64,000 nt of DNA from Atherinomorus stipes (taxonomy: Eukaryota > Chordata > Actinopteri > Atheriniformes > Atherinidae), in the NCBI GenBank assembly GCA_023101725.1, contig JALJCO010010564.1:62001-126000 (forward strand), in the 5' to 3' direction. Numbering within the stretch: the stretch's first letter is position 1; every line of letters begins with the position of its first letter. The position numbers were made by a program, and so were the translations under genes. Below the pieces are notes generated by a model. It saw nothing but the letters and a program-made list of their open reading frames with translations. It did no database searches and was not told where the DNA came from. This document shows positions 55,686 through 64,000 of the stretch, one piece after another.

Positions 55686-56210
55686 CAGATTTACTACCCT
55701 CACCTATGGGCACAGGTAACCAAAAGAGCAAAATCGCGGGTACAAATGAGTTTCCTCTGCAGGGGGGCCGGGCTCTCCTTTAGAAATTGGGTGAGGAGCT
55801 CAGTCATCCGGGAGGGATTTAAAGTAGGAGGAGCCAGATGAGGAGGCTCGAACATCTGGTCAGGATGGCTCCTGGACGCCTCCCTGGTGAGGCGTTCCAG
55901 GCACGTCCCATCCAGGGGAGACCCCGGGGGAGACCCGGGACACGTTGGGGGGGGGGGGGGGGGGACTAAGTCTCATCCTGGACAAGACCCGGGTAAGACC
56001 CAGGAGCCGTTGGGGACCAAGTCTTATCCCGGACGAGACCCAGGACACGTTGTAGGGACTACGCCTCATCCCGGACAAGACCCAGAGGAGACCTGGGACA
56101 CAGGGACTACGTCTCCCAGCTGGCCTGGGGACGCCTCGGGATCCCCCGGATGAGCTGGTGAATGTGCCCGGGGAAAGGGAATGCTGCCCCCATGACCCGA
56201 CCCCGGATAA
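55686..56210 (+). pseudogene. Non-LTR retrotransposon C-terminal coding fragment
   Basis: Pieces of frame read VTKRAKSRVQMSFLCRGAGL followed by SFRNWVRSSVIREGFK, then after a frameshift RRLEHLVRMAPGRLPGEAFQ and ARPIQGRPRGRPGTRW. This is the C-terminal region of the fish LINE type that also supplied the reverse transcriptase fragment at 16050-16440; such proteins end with a GRPRTRWRDYVSRLAW-like motif. Here the motif is interrupted after TRW by an 18-bp G run and three tandem 42-51-bp units, and it resumes with CTACGTCTCCCAGCTGGCCT at about 56105. Confidence 0.88.
55947..56120. repeat. LINE-derived tandem repeat, 42-51-bp units, with poly-G
   Basis: An 18-bp G run (55947-55964) is followed by three units beginning GGGACTAAGTCTCATCC, GGGACCAAGTCTTATCC and GGGACTACGCCTCATCC, each continuing with GGACAAGACCC-type text. 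They are variants of the coding words for the arginine-rich segment around the TRWRDYVS motif. Confidence 0.85.
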
Positions 56211-56942
56211 GCAGCAGGAACACGGATGAATGGAAGCTCTTTAATCTAAAAAGTGCTGGTAATGAGATGGCAGCAGTTGTAGAGGCTGGTACTAACTTAC
56301 ACAGTTTCACCAGCACAGACTGAATTACAGGCAACAATATAAAGATGCAGGCACGAGAGGTGCAGACACGGGTTTCTTTGCTGCAATAAAACTGCAACAG
56401 CAGCCCTCACTGCTCAGCAGTGAGATTAAAATCAATAGTCGCTGGTTGCACTTGAGGTGGAACGGAGGAATTCTCATAAATTTCCACTCAGGAGATTTCA
56501 AACACATTAAGGGGCATGCCACTGAGAGCAAATGTTTAGCTAAACTCATTTGAACAGCAACAATGACAAGAGGGGACTTTTTTCGCTTGAAAAAGTAAAC
56601 ATGTTATTTATTAGATCGATGTTAAATAAGATTCTCAGGAGAATCTGTTACAGTGGAGCCACAGTATTGGTATTATCATGAAGATAACAGTCACTGTAGC
56701 TGGCATCCACCAGACAATGCTATACTGGGGGGTAACGGCTGTGGTGGATGCCATTGTCTTGGTGTCTGGGGTCCTGCACCGCAGCCCTGCGGCTGTGGTG
56801 TGGACCCTGGCCTGTCCTGGTCTGGGGGGTGGCTAGAGTGGGCTGGCTCCTGGTGTGAATGGATCCCCAGTATATGGTGTCCTCACAGCAGCGTCATCCC
56901 AGATGGTTTTTCCTGTTGGTGTTTTTATACCTGTTCACTTAA

Positions 56943-57805
56943 AGGCGCTGTACCTGATTTTGGACATTTGCGAACCGTGAGCGAGGTGAACAGTGTAGTT
57001 TGAACTGTAAGCCCCGCCCCTCCTCTCATTTTTCTCTCCTCCCACTCAACATGCACGAAACAACGTGTACGTTTCATACTCGTGCACAAAGAAACTCTCC
57101 AGAGAAAACTTGCATCTTCCAGTAAATTTACTGTTTTGGTTGCAGTAAATGGCTGCAGATCAGCTAAATGACATTTTCTGTCATAACCGGTAGCTTACGT
57201 AACTACAGTTATGTACACAGATGCAAAGTTATGACGAGTTATGATGTTATAGGCGACGTTACAACATGACAGCCTGATAAAGTTTCAAACCGGCCACTTA
57301 GAGAAGCACTGATGTAAAGCTTCATCGTGTTACGTGTTCCAGTCCACATTCAGTCTGAGGCGCCCAGCTGCTCTCTACCTTCAGTACAATCCACCGGGAA
57401 CACGAACTTTATTTCTTCTTTGGTCTCTCCTGCGTTTCAAGCCTCTCTCCTCCTCAGTTTTGATGCTTTCAGGCTGTTTTGCTGCGGTATCGCCACTTTC
57501 CCTTCGGCAGACGCCATGCGGTTCTGTTTACAAGTGCTGCCGTGCACGCGAGAGAGGAGGACGCTCCTCGTTAGAAAACGCTGTGAGTGGCTGATTGGAA
57601 ACCGAAACTTATGTAGAATGAACTGCATTGGCATGAAGAGAGCGTCACGCCATCCTTAGAAACCTAAACTAAAAAGGCCTGGATTCATGCAGATACGCTA
57701 TCAATGAGTGATTTATTTTTGTGAAATGACCTCTTTTAACACACATTATACCGTGCAGAAAGCATTTCTCTGAAAGAGACTAAAATAAAATCAGGTACAG
57801 GGCCT
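56943..57805. mobile_element. TTAA-flanked miniature element, 863 bp
   Basis: The left end AGGCGCTGTACCTGATTTTG and the inverse of the right end AGGCCCTGTACCTGATTTTA match closely. TTAA flanks both sides (56939-56942 and 57806-57809). Two overlapping plus frames at 57330-57660 have no known domain. The superfamily could be piggyBac or Kolobok. Confidence 0.9.
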
Positions 57806-57879
57806 TTAAGAGACAGAAGGAGGGGGTTTGTGGTCACGTGTCGAATTGGGAGGGGGTTGGGTGTGTGTTTTGTGTTTTA

Positions 57880-58005
57880 TACTTGGATGTGTGAAGGCTT
57901 GTTTTTATTTGAATTTGCATTTATTTTTATTATGTCAAGCACTTTGTGTTGCCTTTTAATGGTATGAAAAGTGCTTTATAAATAATGCTTGATTTGATTT
58001 GATAC
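57880..58005 (+). mobile_element. LINE 3' end
   Basis: GTCAAGCACTTTGTGTTGCC, GGTATGAAAAGTGCTTTATA and AATAATGCTTGATTTGATTT match the usual end of a fish LINE, with a short TTGAT tail. Confidence 0.65.
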
Positions 58006-58920
58006 TATACAACCCATCAATGACACACTAGTGCTGGAGGTTTAGCTGTTGTCTGCCAGTCAGATGGTGCGTTTGTCTCTGGCTTCCCCGGTACACCCGC
58101 CCAGTATTTGTTCAAACCGTAAGTATGTAAGAGAAAATTAATGTGAATGATTGTTCACCTGAAAATGTTTCAGCACTTTTTACAACTGAGGTCTTGTTTT
58201 CACATTTCCACGCAAAACCCTAAAACAGATGCATTTACACAGCAGTGGTATGAAAACCTTCCTCTGCGCTGATGGAAAAGCCAAATAGTTCTAGAAATAA
58301 TGTTGTTTGCAAGCCAGGCCGAAGGACACTTGTCCCAGGTCTTGTCCATAGGCAGCTTCTGGTGAATAGACCTGTTTCACCTTCTTGTTTTTTGACTGGT
58401 AATACGCATCTTTACTTCCAACAACGTCTCAAGCTAGAAAGTCAAATCACTGCAGCGCACCGGGCTGTTTTTCTTTACATTCCTACATCCATTTCCAGGA
58501 GTTTTCAACATCCATCAATGATAGACATTAACAGGGACGGAAAAACTGAATCTTCATGAAACGGCGAGTCATTCTGACACGACTGCCATGACTACAGACT
58601 GTTATACTGGCCGTGACCACATCGATCCCTGCTGTAAACATTTGAAACAGTCAAAGAGCAAAAATGAATAAATTAATCAATAAATAAAACAAAAATAAAA
58701 TAAATTATGTCCTCAGTCCCAAGTTACTGTTTTCATCTATCACTGTTAAAATAGAAGAAGAGTTTTGGTGATTTTTTTTTTCCTTGCATGCATGGAGATA
58801 CTGTTGTTTTAACTGTGTTGTGTGAAGTCGTGGCCGCTGTCATCTGTGGGATCCTTCATGGTGAAGTGGACTGTTGAACAGCAGCACATGATGCAGCTTT
58901 GTAGCCGTGGATTCATGTTC
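58006..58920. other. No gene recognised
   Basis: A 95-codon plus frame (58272-58559) has no known domain. The rest is AT-rich and unique-looking. Confidence 0.45.
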
Positions 58921-58924
58921 TCAT

Positions 58925-59019
58925 GTATGTTATAATGAGAGGCTGAGACGACGCAGTTGGGGTCCACTGTAGATCGCTGGACCCGAACTGCCTCGTCTCA
59001 GCCTCTCATTATAACATAC
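58925..59019. other. Long near-perfect hairpin
   Basis: Arms 58925-58966 and 58978-59019 are 42 nt each and complementary at 40 positions, separated by an 11-nt loop (CTGTAGATCGC). The left arm starts GTATGTTATAATGAGAGGCT and ends GGGGTCCA. The size and mismatch pattern are compatible with a microRNA-type precursor or with a tiny fold-back element. The sequence is not a microRNA that I recognise. Confidence 0.9.
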
Positions 59020-59363
59020 GTGTATGTACTCAAAGCTACAACAGAAGCATGTTAAACAAAAGCCACAAAACATACAGAATTATAATTTAATTTGATTTCA
59101 AACTCAAAACGAACTACGATATCCCGCGATATCTTGCAGTTAAACACGTTACAACGATATTCTACCATCGGTGATCCTTATTTTGTTCACAATCATTTAA
59201 AATAATTAATTTTGAAATCAAAGTGATCAGGGAAGTTTGATCAAACCTATATGTGTAATTTAAAAAAAAAAAAAAAAAAGTATTATTTCAGCAGAAGTGT
59301 TAATTTTGGACAATACACAGACATTATGCACGTACTGGATGCATAAATAACACCTGCATGGTC

Positions 59364-59584
59364 ACGTTTTATTTGCTGAAAAGGAAAAAACGGATCCGCA
59401 AAAGTTGGATGTAGCTCCCATGAATATTTATTTGAATAGCAGAGCAGAGTAACGTTTTCGGGCGTAGCTACATCCAGCCTATGCGGATCCGTTTTTCCTT
59501 TTCATCTGAGTTTTCTTGTGGTCCAGCACCTGGTTTGAGATTTTTTGGGGGGATGTGCGTGATTTTTCTACGTTTTATTTGCTG
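59364..59584. mobile_element. Small fold-back element with 15-bp direct repeats
   Basis: ACGTTTTATTTGCTG occurs at 59364-59378 and 59570-59584. Inside, TGAAAAGGAAAAAACGGATC (59377 on) and GATCCGTTTTTCCTTTTCA (59486-59504) are inverse, and the arms extend through TGGATGTAGCT and AGCTACATCCA, making about 40-bp inverted repeats. The direct repeats could be a target duplication or coincidence. Confidence 0.6.
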
Positions 59585-59589
59585 CCAAT

Positions 59590-60785
59590 GTTATCAGAGC
59601 AGCTCTGCAAATTTCATTCTAATCTGATGCTTTCTGATATCAGAAATGATGAATAACCGCTAGCTAAACCTCCTCTAAAAACATTCAGTTTAAAGTTTGG
59701 TATATTAACAAACTCCCTCTCTTTAAAATTCCCGGATGCAGCTCGACACGCGCAGATGACAAAACGATGCATCGGTTGGTCACACGATCGATACGATGCA
59801 GGCAAAACTTCTGGTTCTTAAGATCGAGGCAGAGTCGAGTAAACAGGCTCAAATGTGATATCCAGAGTGGAAATATGATAATTTTTTACGTTTGACGTTC
59901 GATCGTACATTGATATTTTACTGTGAAATGTCACTGTCATCACGCTATCTGAACGCTCCAGACCCCCAAACTGTAATGTTGATAACACATTATCTACCAT
60001 TATTTTTAAATGAATTGAATGAAACAGAAGAGAGTATACGACTGACGGGTAAGGCAGCAAACGTGTCTGCGCTTCTATGAAGTCTGTTGCAGGAAGTGAG
60101 ATAGAGGATGTAAGTGGAGAACAGGGGAGGGGAAGGCTGGTTTTAAGGTAGTGAAAAGGTTGAGGAGAGGAGAGAAGAGGAACAGGGAGTCAATGAGAGG
60201 CTGAGCGATGCAGAAAAGTGTCCACATGTGAAATCCCAGGCTGGGACATTAACACAGCATCACCGATGATAAAATGAACGCTGGCAGAGCTGTTCTTTTG
60301 ACAGATGTTTGCTTGTTTCTGTGCAGAATATTTCAAACTGTCCACATATTTTTAATTCTGTTGGAAGTTTATTCCGTTGATTTAAGTGAGAATGCTAATT
60401 GTCCTGATGCTATTTTAGGACATTGTCCACTGACTGTTGATTGTGTTGTTCGACAGTCTGTTTGGATGTTAATTCAATACACTTTTTAGGTGTAGGAGGG
60501 GCTATATGATTGATTATCTTGAAAAGTATACAAAAGTTTGAATAATTAATGTAACTTTGAAAGTTTAGCATTCTGTATTTCAAAAGTATTTGAAACTGAT
60601 GGTATTGTCTTGTTTTCCTGTTTTCCTTACTGTACATTCAGACCAAAAGCGGCAAAGACACCCGAGGCTGGGCAACAAACAGGACAGCTTCCAAAGATAT
60701 TTTTGCAGCTTTGGTCGCTCTTCACGTTACTGACATCAAAGTTAAATCGCACCTATTATTATTTACTTAGCATGTAAATAATAAT
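59590..60785. other. No gene recognised
   Basis: Unique-looking sequence. The phrase ATGAGAGGCTGAGCGATGCA at 60194-60213 resembles the hairpin arm at 58935 and is noted as a possible related piece. Confidence 0.45.
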
Positions 60786-60789
60786 AAGG

Positions 60790-60960
60790 ATATTATGCAT
60801 AATAATAAGAATATCATGCATCCTTATTTCTGTCATTCATCACCTTTACCTTGTTAGCGAGAAGAAAGCCAACTGTGGGTCCTGTTTTATTCCCAGACTG
60901 GATCAGAGCTCCCTCCAATTACAAAAGGAAAGAAAAAAAAAGCTGCTCGGTTGTGCACTC
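60790..60960 (+). mobile_element. Dispersed repeat, partner of 27890-28050
   Basis: ATGCATCCTTATTTCTGTCA, GAGAAGAAAGCCAACTGTGG, GTTTTATTCCCAGACTGGAT and CAGAGCTCCCTCCAATT repeat the 27.9-kb copy with about 10 percent differences. Confidence 0.85.
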
Positions 60961-61204
60961 CTGTCTCACCCCGGTGCCGAACACCCCCACCATGGGGACC
61001 GGTCAGACTCAAGTTTGGTTCTCTTCGTCTCACAAGACATAACTTTTCTTCTTTGTCTTACTGGAGTCTGAGTTGGGGTTTGAGAAGCACCTGCTCTCCA
61101 TCTTTTAGCAGCAGTTAGTGTTGTACGAAGCCCCCTAGAGGCTTCGTACCCAAAACTCTCGCATGCAGAAATAATACTATAGAGACAACTGCAGCGAAGA
61201 AAGA
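60961..61204. other. Short interval with a 10-bp-stem hairpin
   Basis: GTACGAAGCC (61123-61132) and GGCTTCGTAC (61140-61149) form a perfect stem with a 7-nt loop. No gene is present. Confidence 0.6.
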
Positions 61205-61760
61205 TCAGCTCATTCTACACATCAGGAAATTGTAAGAGCATGTGCAGAAAAGAAAATAATAGTATTTAACATTTAAAAATGCGCAATGCACCTTTAATGG
61301 AAAAAAAAAGTCTTTCAACCATTGTTCAATGTTATTCATCACATGTGATAACTTGGCTGCCACTTGCTCTGAGTCCTCATGAGTTTTGATCATCATGTCA
61401 TCCGCATACATTTCAACATCATCATCACACACAGATTGGAGGTTATTGATATAAATGCTGAACAATAGTGGGCCCAACACTGAGCCCTGTGGTACCCCGA
61501 TAGTACACACCTCCAGTTGTGATATTGTTGTTGTATTAATTAGATAAACACACTGGGATTGTCCATATACTGTACAATAGGTAGGATTTTAGCCACCAAA
61601 TGGTATCAACTCTATGGACAATCAACATTAGGTCAATTAAGGTAATAAAGCTGCATGACTAACTGTGTCGAACGCTTTGCGTAAATCTAAAAACAGCACC
61701 AACCATTTTTCCTTTGTCTAAACTAGACTAGAGATTTCAGGAAGAAGCAGCTTGAAAAAA
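61205..61760 (-). pseudogene. Non-LTR retrotransposon reverse transcriptase fragment
   Basis: Reading the minus strand, LVLFLDLRKAFDTVSHAALL is reverse transcriptase motif A. After a disrupted stretch of about 150 bp, GVPQGSVLGPLLFSIYINNL is motif B and EMYADDMMIKTHEDSEQVA holds the catalytic YADD of motif C. Frameshifts and stops separate the A and B blocks, and translation fails again after EQWLKD. The DNA after that (61205-61310) is unrelated. The element is 5'- and 3'-truncated. The pattern is L2/CR1/Jockey-like; it is a different family from the fragment at 16050. Confidence 0.92.
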
Positions 61761-61828
61761 GTGTGACTTAGCCTTTACTGTAGGTAATGTTTCTAGACTG
61801 TAAATGTCATTGTATGCACACTTGTTGT

Positions 61829-61829
61829 T

Positions 61830-61918
<89 letters not shown>
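61829..61918. repeat. (AATC)n microsatellite tail of the adjacent L2 element
   Basis: About 21 TCAA/AATC units. On the minus strand this is an ATTG-type run lying exactly at the 3' end of the LINE at 61919-63125, as expected for an L2-type short-repeat tail. Confidence 0.95.
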
Positions 61919-61919
<1 letters not shown>

Positions 61920-63125
61920 TTTATTTGTATAGCCCTTTACAATAACCAGAATGGAACTCAAAGTCACACAATTTAGCCATAAAAAGTACACAAATGCACA
62001 AAAAGTAAAAGTAATAAAAACAAGACAAGAAAAAACAAGTGCTGCAGTGCTGCAGGGTATTAAGCGCCTGTAGGAAGCGCATAAAATAAGTTAAAAATAG
62101 ATAAATAAATAAGTAAAAACTTTACTTGTTGGAGTTAAGTGCTAATCTAAAAAAGTGGGTCTTCAGCTTTGATTTAAAAAGGCTGAGATCAGTCGTGATG
62201 CGAATGTCGAGGGGCAGTTTGTTCCACAGCCGAGGAGCAGCAACTGCAAAAGAACGGTCACCCCACTGCTTGTATCTTGACCTTGGGACCTCAAGCAAAA
62301 GCTGACCTAAAGAACGCAGGGCCCTGCCGTGATAATGGATAGTTAAAATATCTGACAAATAGGAGGGCGCCTGGCTATGAATGGCATTAAAAACAAACAA
62401 CAAAAGCTTAAAATCAACTCTAAAACGAACTGGAAGCCAGTGAAGCGACAACAGCACGGAGGTGATGTGGTCACGTCTAGACGTGCCTGTTAAAAATCGG
62501 GCTGCAGCGTTCTGGACAAGTTGAAGACATGAAATTAAAGACTGGTTAAGGCCAACATAGAGGGCATTGCAGTAGTCCAGTCTTGAACTTATGAACGCAT
62601 GAATCGCCTTCTGTAGATCTTGCCGACTGAGAAAAGGCTTCACTTTGGCCAAGAGGTGAAGCTGAAAAAAACTTGTTCTGACCACAACGCTAGTTTAAGC
62701 TTGCTGTCAAATATTACACCAAGATTTTTAACATGTGATTCAAGACAGGGGGCCAGAGAATCACAGTTTGTGAAAACATTTGACATGGGTGACATGTCAA
62801 ACAAAATGCACTCTGTCTTACTGTCGTTTAAGAGGAAAAAGTTCCGTGCTAGCCACTGTTTTACATCGCTTACACAGTCCAGTTACTTATCAAGTGCAGT
62901 TTTTTCATTTGAACTAATGGGCAAGAATATCTGCAAATCATCAGAAAAAAATGAAAGAACAGATCGTGTTATCTGATGATTGATCCCAGAGCTAACAAAT
63001 ACAAATAAAAGAGAATAGGGCCGAGAATAGATCCTTGCGGCACCCCACAAGAAAGAGACACGTGAGGAGCAAAAGCTACTATTTTCCAAGTAAGACTTAA
63101 ACCATTGAAGAGCACTGTCATTTAT
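61919..63125 (-). pseudogene. L2-type LINE, 5'-truncated, C-terminal frame intact
   Basis: On the minus strand from 63125, pieces in shifted frames give DSALQWFKSYLENSSF, then VSFLWGAARIYSRPYS in place of a G-PQGS-LGPILF block, LLALGSIIR, and DDLQIFLPISSNEK, which is the region of catalytic motif C but reads SDD instead of YADD. From 62685 to 62122 one frame is open for 187 codons and carries the C-terminal block: SFFQLHLLAKVKPFLSRQDL, then AFISSRLDYCNALYVGLNQS, then LQLVQNAAARFLTGTSRRDH and LLSLHWLPVRFRVDFKLLLF. Frameshifts upstream inactivate it. About 190 bp of 3' UTR and the microsatellite tail follow. Confidence 0.95.
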
Positions 63126-64000
63126 AAAAATACGTTATTGTAAACTTCTGACTAGCTAGACTAACTTCTGACTAACTAGCATTCCAGACAAATGACAGTT
63201 TCCTCATGTATTTCTAGTGTCGACCAAACATGCCTTTGTTTAACAATGTTTATTGTTGTTAATCCATGATTTCACAAGAGATTACGATGTTTTTTTAAAA
63301 AATCCATTGGCCCGTTGAAATCACAAATGTAACTGCTTTAGTGCTGTTTAATCCCAAATACACAAAAATAACTATTAATTTATTGAATTAAAACAATTTG
63401 CTGAAAGCTTGTTTTCCCCCGTTTAAAAGTCTCATCTGCGCTCCTGTTCCAGTTACATGTCTAATATTTAATCACATTCACCAGTCTAAGCTTGCAGATA
63501 TGCTTTCATAACTCAGTTTGGAGAAAGTCTTCAGTCAAACAGAAACTCCCTGAAGTCTAAGATAAATGTTAGAATGTTGACTGAGAATTGAAATTCTTTA
63601 TTTTTAATCTGCAAAGCTGCCTGTGTGCACAACTTTTTTTAATATAAGAAAAAGCTTTAAATGATCAGTGGATTACTACATGTACGTGATGAGGCATGCT
63701 GGCTGTGGAAATAATTACAGTAGTAAGACTGATGGACGGCGTTGGTGGGTCTAGCAGACAGATCATTCACACAAGAAGAGAGATTTCCTTTCTCTGAGAA
63801 AATTCAGCTTTCCCCATGTTTGTTAGACAGAACACGGCAATGTTCCATCTCTGTCGGTTCCTGTTGTGTGGACGGAGCCCAGAACTTCCAACATCAATGT
63901 CCTCCTTCGGCTTTTACTGTAAGCTACTTTAGAATAAAGATCAGCTCATTATTTATTCGGATGGATGTTGGTTCTGATTTCCTCTTCAGAAATTATCATT
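63126..64000. other. No gene recognised
   Basis: AT-rich and unique-looking to the window end. A small direct repeat CTTCTGACTAGCTAGACTAA / CTTCTGACTAACTAG lies at 63146-63180. Confidence 0.5.

Noticed and set aside
56653..57003. 116-codon plus-strand frame rich in Trp, Gly and Cys
   Set aside because: It crosses into the TTAA element at 56943, has biased composition and no recognised domain.
57327..57659. 110-codon plus-strand frame
   Set aside because: It lies wholly inside the TTAA miniature element and has no known domain.

Overview
This window is vertebrate DNA, almost certainly from a ray-finned (teleost) fish. The repeats are the typical fish mixture: several decayed Tc1/mariner copies, L2-like LINE fragments with 4-bp microsatellite tails, a tRNA-derived SINE, hAT and PIF/Harbinger miniature elements, and TTAA-flanked miniature elements. 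There are no bacterial-style operons or ribosome binding sites. Nearly all longer open frames are short, repeat-derived or chance. The window reads as an intergenic or intronic, transposon-rich segment. The only convincing host coding signal is one candidate 3'-terminal exon on the minus strand (40988-41092), with a good splice acceptor, a stop codon and a downstream AATAAA. A weaker coding-like stretch lies at 46665-46868.

Layout. 1-9 kb: a 36-bp repeat at the left edge, an inverted pair of L1-like fragments (3.0-3.8 kb), an L2-like tail, and a 26/29-bp minisatellite that grows out of a Tc1 transposase fragment (6.5-7.2 kb). 9-20 kb: an L2 3' end, a frameshifted Tc1/mariner transposase, and a run of miniature elements with 3-bp target duplications, several of PIF/Harbinger type, one keeping a Myb/SANT-like remnant; a LINE reverse transcriptase fragment lies between them. 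20-32 kb: mostly unique DNA with possible conserved non-coding blocks, a 1.2-kb 40-bp minisatellite inside a hAT-like element, a palindromic TTAA element and another dead Tc1. 33-38 kb: a nest of hAT, miniature element, AT tracts, SINE, two Tc1 fragments and a long TATC microsatellite. 39-47 kb: the candidate exon, a Harbinger insertion with a MADF-like remnant, a mariner-like miniature element and a Tc1 fragment. 47-58 kb: nested TTAA elements, a 21-bp minisatellite, hAT-in-hAT nesting with a perfect 8-bp duplication, and a LINE C-terminal fragment with an internal tandem amplification. 58-64 kb: a 95-nt near-perfect hairpin, a small fold-back element, a second LINE fragment and an L2 element with its microsatellite tail.

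No new multi-gene system is visible. The strongest theme is that minisatellites are born inside transposable elements. Four families do this (Tc1-derived 26/29 bp, miniature-element-derived 21 bp at two loci with a single-unit relative at a third, hAT-internal 40 bp, LINE-derived 42-51 bp). Nesting order can be read directly in several places from target duplications and from a paralogous empty site. All family assignments come from reading the sequence and from memory of fish repeat families; no database search was run.
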